Shown piece by piece: positions 18,296 to 27,501 of a stretch of 64,000 nt of DNA; position 1 is the first letter of the stretch; every line of letters starts with the position of its first letter. This stretch comes from Candidatus Methylomicrobium oryzae (lineage in GTDB: Bacteria; Pseudomonadota; Gammaproteobacteria; Methylococcales; Methylomonadaceae). Made by a program: the position numbers and the translations under genes. Below the pieces are notes generated by a model. It worked only from the letters and a program-made list of their open reading frames with translations, was not told where the DNA came from and searched no databases. Where the stretch lies: assembly GCF_016745425.1 (NCBI RefSeq), contig NZ_JAERVK010000003.1, forward strand, positions 1-64,000, written 5' to 3'.

Positions 18296-18510
18296 TAGCA
18301 TTTATGCACAGGATGAAATCAATGGCTTACAGGATGTCAAGCTGTACGGTAAAAAATCTTTAATGCATCCGTAAGTCATTGATTTTTTATTGATCAGTGG
18401 ATTGATTCGTTTTTGTACAAACTAACCAAAATCCAATAAAAACGGCACTTTTGGAAGCCCGAAAACAATCTATCCACAAAGTTATCCACAGGTTTTGTGA
18501 ATAAATATTT
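18296..18510 (+). repeat. direct repeat with DnaA boxes, copy 1
   Basis: DnaA-box matches: TTATGCACA (18302-18310), CTATCCACA (18470-18478), TTATCCACA (18482-18490), and TGTGAATAA (18496-18504), the complement of TTATTCACA. Between them the sequence shared with copy 2 includes GGATTGATTCGTTTTTGTAC-like and AATAAAAACGG stretches. The boundaries are approximate, drawn where similarity to copy 2 fades. Confidence 0.65.
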
Positions 18511-18802
18511 TGGATGCTTTTTCGCGTGAAGGAAGCATTTGATCCGCTGCAAGCGATTTGATGCACAAGGTAGACTTTTTATAATAGGCGAAAAATTTCA
18601 TGCGGCCTCGATACCGGGACTGCCCCGAGCGTCAAGGGCAAGAAAGAACGGAATGAACGGGATTGATATTTTCCGGAGAACGCAGAGCAGGTCGCTTTTG
18701 TCTCCGTCCGGCTTATGCTATCGCGGTGGGACGCTTAGGGTGAACCCGGTAAATTCCTGGATCGGAAAATCGGTTTGCCGTTGACAATCGGTTTTTTAAT
18801 GA

Positions 18803-19017
18803 GGGCGTTTATGCACAGCAGAAATCAATGACTTACATCATGCCTGACAAGGCCGCCCAAAAACCCAGTATATGATCTAAGTCTTTGATTTATTATTACT
18901 TCAGTGAATTGATTCGTTTTTATACAAACTGACTAAGGGGTAATAAAAACGGTACTTTGGAAAGCTCGAAAACAATGTATCCACAAAGTTATCCACAGGT
19001 TTTGTGAATAAAATGGC
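18803..19017 (+). repeat. direct repeat with DnaA boxes, copy 2
   Basis: DnaA-box matches: TTATGCACA (18809-18817), GTATCCACA (18977-18985), TTATCCACA (18989-18997) and TGTGAATAA (19003-19011). Every position is 507 bases from its partner in copy 1, and the intervening sequence is similar but diverged. The exact spacing over 215 bases argues for duplication and retention rather than chance. Confidence 0.65.
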
Positions 19018-19156
19018 GATATATAATTTCAGGCCCGGAGTCGGCCGGATTTGAAGCGAACGACTCCTTTAAAAGCAGGAAATGACCTTGAGGAATGGGC
19101 ATATCCTGGCCCTTTTCCCGTATTAATCGTTTTGCTAGGGTTTTCCCCAATAAAGT

Positions 19157-20641
19157 TTATCCCCGCCGCCAGGCATGAAACTTAGCCAGCCAGTTCAGCA
19201 AGGTCTCCGGCTGATGGCCGCGTTTCCAGACGCCTGCTGCGTATTTATTCGCTTCGGCAAGGGTCGGATAGATATGAATCGTACCGAGAATTTTGTTCAG
19301 ACCGATCCGGTGTTTCATCGCGAGGATGAATTCGGCGATCAGGTCGCCGGCATGTTCGCCTGCAATCGTAACCCCGAGGATTTTATCCTTTCCGGGAACG
19401 GTCAAGACTTTCACAAAACCTTGTCCCTCGCCGTCCGCAATCGCCCGGTCCAGCTCGGCCAGGTCGTACAGGCTGGTTTCGTAAGGAATGCCCTGTTCTT
19501 TCGCCTCCTGTTCGTTCAGCCCGACGCGTGCGACTTCCGGATCGGTGAAGGTGGCCCAGGGTATCACCGAATAATCGGTGCGGAATTTCAAGATGCCGCC
19601 GAACAGCGCGTTGACGGCCGCATACCAGGCCTGATGCGCGGCGGTGTGAGTGAATTGATAGGGTCCGGCCACGTCGCCGCAGGCGAAGATATGCGGGTAA
19701 TTGGTCCGCTGAAACGCATCGACCTGAAGCGTTTTTTTCGGCGACAGCGCCACGCCGAGTTCCTCGAGTCCGAAACCGTCGACATTGGCTGCCCGCCCCA
19801 AGGCGACCAGCACTTCGTCGAAGGCGATGTTCACCGTTTCGCCGTTATGCTCCGCCACTACCGTTTTCTCGTCGTTCCCGACGATAAACCGCTTTGCGGT
19901 ATGGCCGAGCCTCAGGTCGATGCCTTCCCGGCGGAACCGCTCTTCGACCAGGACCGAGACTTCCGGATCTTCGCGCAGCAGCAAGCGGGGGGCCATTTCG
20001 AGCAGCACGACCCGGATGCCGAGGCGCGCAAAACACTGGGCCAACTCGCAGCCGATCGGGCCGCCGCCGAGGACCAAAAGGCGCCTCGGCGCCTTGCGTA
20101 AATCCCAGACGGTGTCCGAGGTCAGATAACCGATCCGGTCGAGGCCTGGAATCGGCGGCACCAGCGGCCGTGCGCCCGCAGCGATTACGATCGAGCGCGC
20201 AGTAACGTGCCGCGGGCCATGCTCGCCGTTAATTTCGACGGTCCAGGGCGAAATGAGCCTGGCGCTGCCGGCCGCGACATTTACGCCGAGTCCGCTGTAA
20301 CGCTCGATCGAATCGTGCGGCGCTACCGTTTCGACGACCTGTTGTACCCGTTCCATGACCTCGCCGAAATCGAATTCGGCCTGCATCCGCCGGATGCCGA
20401 ATTCGCCGGAACGTTTTCCGAGTGCGATCAAGCGGGCGGTGCGAATCAGCGCCTTGGAGGGAACGCAGCCGGTGTTCAGGCAGTCGCCGCCCATCCGGTG
20501 TTTTTCGATCAGAATCACCTTGGCCTTTACCGCCGCGGCGATATAGGAGGTGACCAGCCCGGCCGAGCCCGCGCCGATTACCGCGATGTTATAGTCGAAC
20601 TTTTTCGGGGGCTCCCAACTGCTGGCGGTATCCGGCTTCAT
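19157..20641 (-). CDS. FAD-dependent pyridine-nucleotide-disulfide oxidoreductase (mercuric reductase / Lpd-like)
   Basis: The 494-aa protein has an FAD-binding GAGSAGLVTSYIAAAVKAKV, the redox-active pair GGDCLNTGCVPSK (CxxxxC), an NAD(P) site VLGGGPIGCELAQ, a second FAD motif FACGDVAGPYQF, and a dimerisation domain ending HIYPTLAEANKYAAG. It lacks the N-terminal heavy-metal domain and the C-terminal Cys pair of true MerA. The TVP38 gene overlaps its start by ATGA; such reductase/TVP38 pairs recur in bacteria. The substrate is unknown. The open frame continues upstream through the TVP38 gene only as a wrong-frame shadow. It is convergent with hrpA across the DnaA-box region. Confidence 0.87.
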   Translation of the reverse strand: MKPDTASSWEPPKKFDYNIAVIGAGSAGLVTSYIAAAVKAKVILIEKHRMGGDCLNTGCVPSKALIRTARLIALGKRSGEFGIRRMQAEFDFGEVMERVQQVVETVAPHDSIERYSGLGVNVAAGSARLISPWTVEINGEHGPRHVTARSIVIAAGARPLVPPIPGLDRIGYLTSDTVWDLRKAPRRLLVLGGGPIGCELAQCFARLGIRVVLLEMAPRLLLREDPEVSVLVEERFRREGIDLRLGHTAKRFIVGNDEKTVVAEHNGETVNIAFDEVLVALGRAANVDGFGLEELGVALSPKKTLQVDAFQRTNYPHIFACGDVAGPYQFTHTAAHQAWYAAVNALFGGILKFRTDYSVIPWATFTDPEVARVGLNEQEAKEQGIPYETSLYDLAELDRAIADGEGQGFVKVLTVPGKDKILGVTIAGEHAGDLIAEFILAMKHRIGLNKILGTIHIYPTLAEANKYAAGVWKRGHQPETLLNWLAKFHAWRRG

Positions 20642-21309
20642 CGGGGGAAAGTCTCCACAAATTTTCTGGCGGCGAGCGGGAACAGGCCCAGCAGCACGAA
20701 AGCGCCGACCAATGGCGGGGATAAGATGCCGGACAGCGAGTCGATCCTGGCCAGCTGCGTCCCCGCATTCACGTAAACGATCGTGCCGGCCAGCATCCCA
20801 AGCTGGCTGACCCAATAAAAGGTAAAGGTCCGGATTTCGGTCAGCCCCATTGCCAGATTGATCACGAAAAACGGAAACAGCGGCACCAGGCGCAGCGAAA
20901 ACAGGTAATACGGGCCGTCTTTGGCGAGGCCGGCGTCGATTGCGGCGAGACGGTCGCCGAACCGGGACTTGACCGCGTCCCGAAACAGAAAACGCGCAGT
21001 CAGAAACGCCAGCGTCGCGCCGATGCTCGACGCGAACGAGACGATCAACGTTCCCCAGACCAGCCCGAACAAGGCGCCGCCGGCGAGCGTCAGGACCGTG
21101 GCGCCGGGCAGCGACAAGCCGGTCACCGCGATATAAATACCCGCAAACGCCAGCGTGGCCAGCACGGGATGCGCGTCGCGGTAGCCGATCAGGCGGGCAT
21201 ATTCCGTTTTGAAGCGTTCGAGCGTCAGCCATTGATCGAGATCGAAAAGAAAGAATGCCCCGATCGCGAGAGCGATGATAGCAAGCAGGCGGATTTGTAA
21301 GCCCGTCAT
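20638..21309 (-). CDS. TVP38/TMEM64 family inner-membrane protein
   Basis: The 223-aa membrane protein has about six hydrophobic helices, and the VTT/SNARE-associated core: GLSLPGATVLTLAGGALFG, ASSIGATLAFLTARFLFRD, then FPFFVINLAMGLTEI and VSQLGMLAGTIVYVNAG, with the reentrant-loop Gly and Pro residues. Members of the DedA/VTT superfamily act as lipid or ion transporters; the substrate here is unknown. ATG 21309 has AGGAA upstream, and a longer open frame to 21366 has no such site. It overlaps the downstream oxidoreductase gene (ATGA), which implies a coupled function. Confidence 0.87.
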   Translation of the reverse strand: MTGLQIRLLAIIALAIGAFFLFDLDQWLTLERFKTEYARLIGYRDAHPVLATLAFAGIYIAVTGLSLPGATVLTLAGGALFGLVWGTLIVSFASSIGATLAFLTARFLFRDAVKSRFGDRLAAIDAGLAKDGPYYLFSLRLVPLFPFFVINLAMGLTEIRTFTFYWVSQLGMLAGTIVYVNAGTQLARIDSLSGILSPPLVGAFVLLGLFPLAARKFVETFPR

Positions 21310-21620
21310 CGTGTTATTCCTGCAGTGTGTTGAAAATTGGCCGAATAACCGGAAGAATCCTGACAATGTTTATTGTACAATGCGCGCATGTCAAACCTGT
21401 TTTCCTTATTGATACTGTTTTTCCCCGGCCGTCCGCCGACGGAAACCGCCTTATTCTATATCCGAAATCAAGCGCGTCTCCGCCGCCGCGGGCGAGACGG
21501 CAACGCCTTTTAGATGTCGATGGTGACTGAAGCCATTAAGTTCATCCAGGGGGCCGCTCATTGCCGGGCGCTAGCTTTCGGAGCTTTCTCTCATTTTCAA
21601 GGCGTCATTTCGGTTAGTTT
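21310..21620. other. intergenic region, nothing recognised
   Basis: This 311-base spacer separates the divergent TVP38 and EAL genes. It must hold two promoters, but no clear -35/-10 pair, operator or RNA was identified by eye. Confidence 0.5.
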
Positions 21621-22862
21621 ATGAATTTATTGACCCGTATCGCTTTTATCGAAGAAGTCGGACGGATTGCCGAAACCAATCAGGACCAATATACGCTCTT
21701 GTATGCGGAGATCAACCATACCCTGCAGCTTGCCAGCCTGACGCAGGGCACCGCGGCGGCGGAAGAGCTTTTTTCCCGGATACAGTCGCTGATCATCGGC
21801 AAAGTGGCGTCGATTGCGGGCGCCCGTATTGGTAAACTGGATCGCAGCCGCTTCGGCATCCTGCTCAAATTGCCGGTGCAGGAAAGCGTGCAATTCGCCG
21901 AACAGCTGGCCCATTTGATCGATCAGCAATGCATTATTGTGGCGGACATCGCCTATTATCCGAAGCTGATTATCGGTGTGACCTCGTTGTCGCCCGAATA
22001 TAAAACTCCCGAACGCATTCTGGCTGCGGTGGATGAAGCATTGTTTCAGGCCAAGCGGGCCGGCAACAGTGTCGTCAAGCTGATCGAATACGACGATCCG
22101 GTGCTGCACGAATATTACGATCTGTTGAAATTGCTGCCGGAGCTCAGGGAAGGGCTCACCAACCATGCCTTCGTGCTGTTTGCACAGCCGATATCGCCGA
22201 TCAACGGCGCCGACGCCGAAAAAAAAGCCGAGGTCCTGCTGCGGTATAAAAGCGACCAAGGCGACAGCCTGACGCAACGGCGCCTGCTCAGGGCTGCCGA
22301 ACTGTTCCACATTAGCCGGGAAGTGGACCTCTACGTCGTGCAGCAGTTGTGCCGCTATCTGGCCGAAAATCCCCAGCATGCCATCTATTCGCTGAACATT
22401 TCAGGCAGCACGATCCGTTATCCCGGCTTCATCGGGAAAGTCGAACAGAACTTCAAGTATTACGGCATCGATCCGAAAAAGATCTGCTTCGAGATCACCG
22501 AAACGGTCGCCGACCATGACTATCAGAACGCCTGCGAGTTCATGCTCCTGTTGAAGAAGCATCTGGGTTGTTTGCTGTCGCTGGACGATATCGGCATCGG
22601 CTCGAGCAACCTCGCCAACCTGTCCAAATTCAATGTCGACTTTTTCAAGATCGACGGTTTATTCATGCAGAATCTTCTCAAATGCCCTTATTCGGAGCTG
22701 GTCGTCAGCTTTATCTGCACAGCGGCGAAATTATTCGAGCGGGAAACGATTGCCGAATATGTCGAAAGTGTCGAGCAGCTGGAGAAATTGAAGGTTTTAG
22801 GTGTCGATTATGCCCAGGGTTATTATGTGGGCAGACCTTCGTTACTGTTCGATCCGGCTTAA
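21621..22862 (+). CDS. degenerate-GGDEF/EAL c-di-GMP phosphodiesterase
   Basis: The 413-aa cytoplasmic protein has an N-terminal GGDEF-fold domain in which the GGDEF motif is replaced by DRSRF (about residue 76), so it is not a cyclase, and a C-terminal EAL domain (about 165-410). The EAL residues appear kept: E in EVLLRY, N in LNISGS, E in CFEITE, DD in LDDIGIGSS, K in FFKIDG and E in TIAEYVE, though the E-V-L form and Y after AE are unusual. It therefore probably hydrolyses c-di-GMP. No sensor or membrane segment is present. It is followed by the DUF2231 gene on the same strand. Confidence 0.85.
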   Translation: MNLLTRIAFIEEVGRIAETNQDQYTLLYAEINHTLQLASLTQGTAAAEELFSRIQSLIIGKVASIAGARIGKLDRSRFGILLKLPVQESVQFAEQLAHLIDQQCIIVADIAYYPKLIIGVTSLSPEYKTPERILAAVDEALFQAKRAGNSVVKLIEYDDPVLHEYYDLLKLLPELREGLTNHAFVLFAQPISPINGADAEKKAEVLLRYKSDQGDSLTQRRLLRAAELFHISREVDLYVVQQLCRYLAENPQHAIYSLNISGSTIRYPGFIGKVEQNFKYYGIDPKKICFEITETVADHDYQNACEFMLLLKKHLGCLLSLDDIGIGSSNLANLSKFNVDFFKIDGLFMQNLLKCPYSELVVSFICTAAKLFERETIAEYVESVEQLEKLKVLGVDYAQGYYVGRPSLLFDPA

Positions 22863-22925
22863 AGAACGTTGGTTTTTTGCCCGGCATTCGGTAGAGTGTT
22901 CAGTCTTCAATTCAAATCCATCATT

Positions 22926-23702
22926 ATGACTTTATTCCATTCTTTGACTTTTATGGTTCACGGCGGCGCCGACCACGGCGGCGGCATTGCGGCAGCCGTG
23001 GCAGGCCTGTTGAACTTTCTCGAAAAACTGGCCGGCATGGAGCCGCCGGAAATATTTGCGGCAGTTTTTCCGGGTATCGAATCGATGCAGAACATCCACC
23101 CGATGCTGGTGCATTTCCCGATCGCGTTTTTATCGGCTTTTTTCTTGCTGGATTTGGCGGGCAGTTTGTTTCGAAAGCCGGTCTGGCGTGCGGTCGCGAG
23201 CTGGCTGTTATACCTCGGAGCTCTTACCGCGATTTTTACCGCGGCAGCCGGCTTGATCGCCGCCAATTCGGTGGCGCACGGGGGCGATGTGCACGGCATC
23301 ATGGACAGGCATGAGCATTTCATGCTTACCGTTCTCATCCTGTCGCTGCTGCTTTCGGCATGGCGCGCCCTGCAGGGCGGCGCGATCGAGGGAGCGGCCA
23401 ATACCCTCTTCCTGATACTGGCTGCGGTGATGGCCGGCGTGCTGGTGCTGGGCGCCGATTTGGGCGGTTTGATGGTATACCGTTACGGGGTGGCGGTATC
23501 CGCGGTGCCGGTTACCGAAGAGGCGCTGATGCACAGTCACTCGGGCGAAGAAGCGGCGCACGAGCACGATCATGGGCCGGCTGCCGATCTTGATCATGAT
23601 TTAGGGCACGCGCACGAATCCTTGCCTGCGTCCGAGCCAGCCCATGACGATCATCAGCATGAGCATGGGCATACTCACGATCATCCGCCAGCAAGCAAAT
23701 AA
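22926..23702 (+). CDS. DUF2231 membrane protein with a His-rich tail
   Basis: The 258-aa protein has four hydrophobic segments (about residues 66-88, 98-122, 140-158 and 170-190), and the DUF2231 start IHPMLVHFPIAFLSAFFLLD with conserved His residues, which in relatives suggest heme or metal binding. After residue 205 comes a cytoplasmic or periplasmic tail very rich in His, Asp and Glu (about 20 His in 50 residues), typical of metal-binding segments. The function is unknown; a metal sensor or store is a guess. ATG 22926 is chosen over a longer frame. The stop abuts the convergent sigma-54 regulator gene. Confidence 0.75.
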   Translation: MTLFHSLTFMVHGGADHGGGIAAAVAGLLNFLEKLAGMEPPEIFAAVFPGIESMQNIHPMLVHFPIAFLSAFFLLDLAGSLFRKPVWRAVASWLLYLGALTAIFTAAAGLIAANSVAHGGDVHGIMDRHEHFMLTVLILSLLLSAWRALQGGAIEGAANTLFLILAAVMAGVLVLGADLGGLMVYRYGVAVSAVPVTEEALMHSHSGEEAAHEHDHGPAADLDHDLGHAHESLPASEPAHDDHQHEHGHTHDHPPASK

Positions 23703-25010
23703 TCAAAGACCGTAATATTTCCGCTTGCGCCAGAATGTTGCGCGGCTCATTCCGGCGAGCCGGGCCGCTTCGGTAATACGGCCGTCACTTTGCCGCAGCG
23801 CTTCGCCGATCGCCAGTTTCTCCTGCTCCGGACTGAGCAGCGGTGAAGATTTCGTTGCCGCATCCGGGACGACCGCTTTCGGTTCGGTAAACTCGGGGGG
23901 AAGTTCGGTCGGCCGCAGCGTTGTGCCGCGCCCGACCGCGAACGCGTATTCGATCACGTTGTGCAGTTCCCGGACATTGCCGGGCCAGTGATAGTCGAGC
24001 AGCAGGCGCATTGCCTGCGGATCGATCTTCTCGATTCTTCTGAAGCTGCCGGCATTGTGCAGGGCGATGAAATGCCAGATCAGCAGACTGACATCCTCGC
24101 GCCGCTCCCGGAGGGGCGGAAGGAAAATCGGCACTACGCGCAGACGGTACATCAGGTCTTCGCGAAAATGCCCGTTCTTGACTTCTTCCCTGAGCGAGCG
24201 GTGGGTCGCGGCGACGATCCGTACGTCCGCGCCGATCAGGCGGTCGCCGCCGACCGGCATGAAATTTCTTTCCTGAATCACCCGCAGCAGTTTGGCCTGC
24301 AGTTCCAGCGGCAGTTCGGCCACCTCATCCAGAAACAGCGTGCCGCCTTCCGCGCGTTGGAACACGCCTTTGTGGTCCTTGATCGCGCCGGTAAACGCGC
24401 CGCGCACATGGCCGAACAGTTCGCTTTCGAGCAGATTCGCGGACAGCGCCGCGCAGTTGACGGCCAGAAACGGCGCGTTTCGGCGTGCGCTGAGGTCATG
24501 AATCGCGCGCGCGACCAGTTCCTTTCCCGAGCCGCTCTCGCCCCGTACCAGCACCGTCGCTTCGGTTTCGGCCGCGTTACGGATGATCTGGAACACATTC
24601 TGCATGGCCGGCGAACGGCTGATGATGCCTTGAAAGTTTTGCTCACGCTCAGCCGTATTCCTCGATTCGATGGCCGGATTTTTCTGTCCGGCGTCCGCCG
24701 TCAACAGGGCGATGCCGCCGGCCGCAGCGCCGTTCCGTCCGTAAAGCAGCCGGGCGGACCGGTGCAGGGTCAGCGTGCCGGCGCGGACGGTGTCTTTCGC
24801 ATCCGAGCGAATCCGGAATTCCGGCGGGCAGGTATTTCCGGGATCGAGGCCGGTCAACTGTACAGCCCCGGGGCTCCAGTACAGGAGATGCTGATCCCGG
24901 TCGACGAGATAAAAGGCGATAGGCCGGCATAACTGGAGAAGGCCGGTAAGGGCGGAACGGCTGTCGAGCTTTTCAAGCCAGGCCTCCGGCAGGTTTAAGG
25001 TGTCAGGCAT
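23703..25010 (-). CDS. sigma-54-dependent Fis-family transcriptional regulator
   Basis: The 435-aa protein has an N-terminal PAS-like sensor region (1-120), an AAA+ domain (about 130-360) with Walker A GESGSGKE (157-164) and the sigma-54-contacting GAFTGA loop (204-209), Walker [13 protein letters not shown], and a C-terminal Fis helix-turn-helix ([19 protein letters not shown]). There is no receiver domain, so it probably responds to a ligand or partner rather than to phosphorylation. Its target genes are not evident; the divergent rnfB gene is a candidate. It lies tail to tail with the DUF2231 gene. Confidence 0.92.
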   Translation of the reverse strand: MPDTLNLPEAWLEKLDSRSALTGLLQLCRPIAFYLVDRDQHLLYWSPGAVQLTGLDPGNTCPPEFRIRSDAKDTVRAGTLTLHRSARLLYGRNGAAAGGIALLTADAGQKNPAIESRNTAEREQNFQGIISRSPAMQNVFQIIRNAAETEATVLVRGESGSGKELVARAIHDLSARRNAPFLAVNCAALSANLLESELFGHVRGAFTGAIKDHKGVFQRAEGGTLFLDEVAELPLELQAKLLRVIQERNFMPVGGDRLIGADVRIVAATHRSLREEVKNGHFREDLMYRLRVVPIFLPPLRERREDVSLLIWHFIALHNAGSFRRIEKIDPQAMRLLLDYHWPGNVRELHNVIEYAFAVGRGTTLRPTELPPEFTEPKAVVPDAATKSSPLLSPEQEKLAIGEALRQSDGRITEAARLAGMSRATFWRKRKYYGL

Positions 25011-25204
25011 CGATCGGAACGAGGTTTATCGGAAGGATAATCGCAAGCATTGGGAACGCCGATATTAGCCGAGCCGGACAGGCAAATCAATCATGGACAT
25101 TTCATGGACAAAAGTGGAGTCAATGCGCCTATGGGGAGCAAAGGATGGAGCGGAAGGCTTCTGAGGTATAATTGCTTTTTTTTGCAAACCGAGTTCAAGC
25201 GCAA

Positions 25205-25774
25205 GTGATCGATCAAATCAATTCCTTGTTGCCCCAGACCCAATGCGGCAAATGCGGCTACCGGGGCTGTTTGCCCTATGCGGAGGCCATTGCGGCGGGT
25301 AAGGCCGACATCAACCGTTGTCCGCCCGGCGGCGAAGAAGGCATTCAGGCACTGGCGGATTTATTGGGCGTCCTGCCGAAGCCGCTCGATTCCGCCTGCG
25401 GCGAACATAAACCCAGAGCCGTTGCGACGATCATCGAAGAAGACTGCATCGGCTGTGCGAAATGCTTGGCGGCTTGCCCGGTCGATGCGATTATCGGCGC
25501 CGCCAAGCAGATGCATACGGTGATCGCCTCCGAATGCACCGGCTGCGAGCTCTGCATTGCGCCGTGCCCGGTCGATTGCATCGAGATGCGGGAAATCCCG
25601 GCCGAAAGCCCGGTGCTCGCCAAACGCTTGAAGCCGCTGCGCGCGGAGCTGGCGCGGAGCCGCTACGAACTGCGCGGCCTGCGCCTCGCCCGTGAAGAAG
25701 CGGAAAAAGCGGCGCGGGCGCGTGAGAAGAAAGCGGCGCTGCTGCTTAAAATGCAGGCCACGGCGAAGCCCTAA
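25205..25774 (+). CDS. rnfB: RnfB-type electron transport ferredoxin
   Basis: RnfB is the entry subunit of the Rnf/Rsx ion-translocating complex. The 189-aa form here lacks the usual N-terminal membrane anchor and begins [20 protein letters not shown]. It has the N-terminal Fe-S region (CGKCGYRGC ... NRC) and two [4Fe-4S] motifs, [14 protein letters not shown] and [14 protein letters not shown]. The start is taken as GTG 25205; a TTG at 25172 in frame overlaps a TATAAT (25167-25172), which fits a promoter -10 box instead. The other rnf genes are not in this window, so it may be a stand-alone ferredoxin. It is convergent with the amidase gene. Confidence 0.83.
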   Translation: MIDQINSLLPQTQCGKCGYRGCLPYAEAIAAGKADINRCPPGGEEGIQALADLLGVLPKPLDSACGEHKPRAVATIIEEDCIGCAKCLAACPVDAIIGAAKQMHTVIASECTGCELCIAPCPVDCIEMREIPAESPVLAKRLKPLRAELARSRYELRGLRLAREEAEKAARAREKKAALLLKMQATAKP

Positions 25775-25793
25775 ACGTTGGTTGACGGCTCGG

Positions 25794-25824
25794 GACCTGC
25801 CAGGTTTTTAAAACCTGGCAGGTC
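25794..25824. repeat. 31-bp palindrome, possible bidirectional terminator (copy 2)
   Basis: GACCTGCCAGGTTTT and AAAACCTGGCAGGTC form a near-perfect palindrome between the convergent rnfB and amidase genes. It matches the 14259-14291 palindrome except for one paired base change (A-T for G-C) that keeps the stem, which indicates selection for the hairpin. Confidence 0.6.
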
Positions 25825-25839
25825 TGAGATGGACGAGTT

Positions 25840-26559
25840 TCAATCGAATCGTTCGGCCTTGCGTTCCTGCCTCGGCTCTTTCGAGATGCTCGTGCGGATG
25901 ATTCGCAAACAATCCGCAACTCCCCGAGCGACCGCTTCAGCAATCCGAACTCGGCCCACCTTGCCGGTGACACGGAGTTCGTCTTCCAGATTCACCGCCA
26001 CGCCGGCCTCGATTAGCACGGCCGGCTGCCGTGCGGTACGCAATACGGCCAATCCGTCGTAATAATGGATACCGCGGTCTCGATCCGCGAACGGCCGGTT
26101 TTCGCCTGCGACCGGTGCAGCATGATAGAGAGACGGATGAAAACCGGCCGCCAGCAGGCGGTCGCCGATCTCCCTTGCACAGGCAAGGCTTTCGCCGATT
26201 TTCGGATTATGGCGCGAGACGAACAGCGAATAGCCGCGGTAACGTTCGACCTGCTTCAGCCATTCCGGCTGTACGGAATCGTGATGCAGCGAAATAAAAA
26301 GGGCGTCGTGCTTCGCCAGATCGGTCCGTTTCGCCAGCACCTCCATCGCGCCGTCCGCGCCGATCAAACGGTAACTGACATCTTTTTGCCTAAGTCGTTT
26401 TGCAATCTCTTCCGCAAGCTGCCGGTTCAGCTCCCACTCCGGTACGCCGCCTGCGCTTATTACGCCAGGATGGCGCCGGGAGTGGCCGACGTCAAGCGTT
26501 ACATCGGCGGCGTTGGCAGAGGAGATTAGGAGAAAGCACAATATTAACTTAACAGTCAT
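25840..26559 (-). CDS. N-acetylmuramoyl-L-alanine amidase (Amidase_3 family)
   Basis: This periplasmic enzyme cleaves the amide between muramic acid and the stem peptide. The 239-aa protein has a short Sec signal (MTVKLILCFLLISSANA) and the zinc-amidase pattern: H in LDVGHSRR, E in PEWELNRQL, H in ISLHHDS, and the catalytic E in VLIEAGVAVN. The AMIN domain of AmiC-type enzymes is absent and the protein is short, so it is a minimal amidase. It is convergent with rnfB. No other cell-division gene is near. Confidence 0.88.
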   Translation of the reverse strand: MTVKLILCFLLISSANAADVTLDVGHSRRHPGVISAGGVPEWELNRQLAEEIAKRLRQKDVSYRLIGADGAMEVLAKRTDLAKHDALFISLHHDSVQPEWLKQVERYRGYSLFVSRHNPKIGESLACAREIGDRLLAAGFHPSLYHAAPVAGENRPFADRDRGIHYYDGLAVLRTARQPAVLIEAGVAVNLEDELRVTGKVGRVRIAEAVARGVADCLRIIRTSISKEPRQERKAERFD

Positions 26560-26612
26560 AAAAATCGGCTTTTACCCTGTCGGATGAAAATGTAGTTCAT
26601 ATTAGAACGATG

Positions 26613-26648
26613 CGTAGGGTGGATGCGCTGTCGCTTATCCACTCTACG
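26613..26648. repeat. imperfect inverted repeat
   Basis: CGTAGGGTGGAT (26613-26624) pairs imperfectly with ATCCACTCTACG (26637-26648), in the 140-base spacer between the amidase gene and the end of the ATPase operon. It may act as a terminator or belong to a dispersed repeat family. Confidence 0.4.
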
Positions 26649-26697
26649 ATTAGGCAACTTTTCGCGGTAACGGCATTGGGCCGGCCGTGAGGCAGTG

Positions 26698-27501
26698 TCA
26701 GAGGGAAATCGATTTGCCGCTGACCATCAATTCGATCTCTTCGACGATTTCCTCCTGCCGCAATCGGTTCCGCTGCCGGATCAGTCCGCTGCTGCCCTCT
26801 TCGAGGTGGTGCAGAGCATTCTCCATTTGCATCAGGCGCATGTGATTCTCCACCCGGATCGAGCGCAATAAAATCGCCAGGATCTGGTGGAACAGGTAGT
26901 GCTCGGCGATACCCGCAGCGGTTTCTTCCGGAGAGGCGTAAACATGTGGCGGAAATCCGGAAACGTCGGGTTGCGCCTCGGTCAGCGGCAGCAGGCGCTG
27001 GCTGGAGGCGCCGCGGTCGTCATGAAAACAGGCAACCAACCCTGCCGTTCCCCGGTGTTTTTGCCTTGACTCGGCAATGGCCGGCAGGATCGCTTCGATC
27101 GTAGCCGCGGCGTCGAGTCCGCCGTTCGCGCCCGGCACGCGCAGGTCGTTGGCGCTTTCCGGAAGCAAATCGTGGAGCCGTTCGCCGATCAGGATCGCCG
27201 GTGTCCGTTCACCGGTTTGTTCCTGCCAAAGCCGCAGTACGTCCTCGTTGAAACTGCCGCAAAACCCGCGTACCGAGCCGAACAGCAGCCAGATATCGTA
27301 GTCCGGCTGTTCGGGCGGAGGCAGCGCGAACGCGACATCGTTCAGTGCGGTGCGCAGGTTTTGCACGAGCAGTTGCTGGTTCTCTTCGCGTTTGCCGATC
27401 CTGCGCAGTTCGGCCAGCGCAAAGCTGCGCATCGCGCCGAGAATGCCGGTCAAATCGTCATACAGGGCCAGGCGGGTTTCGATCTCACGCCGCTGGCTCA
27501 T
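26698..27501 (-). CDS. atpG: N-ATPase gamma subunit
   Basis: The gamma subunit is the central rotor stalk. The 267-aa protein starts with the long N-terminal helix ([20 protein letters not shown]) and ends with the matching C-terminal helix ([35 protein letters not shown]). The middle holds the Rossmann-like part ([20 protein letters not shown]). It is the last gene of the operon; its start lies within the end of atpA (17-base overlap). The sequence is clearly diverged from the housekeeping F1 gamma, as is usual for N-ATPases. Start 27501 is preferred over 27510. Confidence 0.87.
   Translation of the reverse strand: MSQRREIETRLALYDDLTGILGAMRSFALAELRRIGKREENQQLLVQNLRTALNDVAFALPPPEQPDYDIWLLFGSVRGFCGSFNEDVLRLWQEQTGERTPAILIGERLHDLLPESANDLRVPGANGGLDAAATIEAILPAIAESRQKHRGTAGLVACFHDDRGASSQRLLPLTEAQPDVSGFPPHVYASPEETAAGIAEHYLFHQILAILLRSIRVENHMRLMQMENALHHLEEGSSGLIRQRNRLRQEEIVEEIELMVSGKSISL

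Larger units (their letters stand above)
18256..19156. other. gene-free region with a duplicated DnaA-box cluster (possible origin or DnaA-binding locus)
   Basis: The 900 bases lie between the 3' ends of hrpA and a flavin reductase gene. No convincing gene is present; the one 81-codon frame at 18539-18784 has no coding character. Two direct repeats (18296-18510 and 18803-19017) each carry four matches to the DnaA box: TTATGCACA, one box one base off, TTATCCACA, and TTATTCACA on the other strand. Corresponding boxes are separated by exactly 507 bp. AT-rich stretches flank the first copy. This could be an origin, a DnaA-titrating site like E. coli datA, or a plasmid-origin remnant. Confidence 0.5.

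Noticed and set aside
18539-18784. 81-codon open frame in the DnaA-box region
   Set aside because: No ribosome site or recognisable sequence; it lies between the two repeats and is probably chance.
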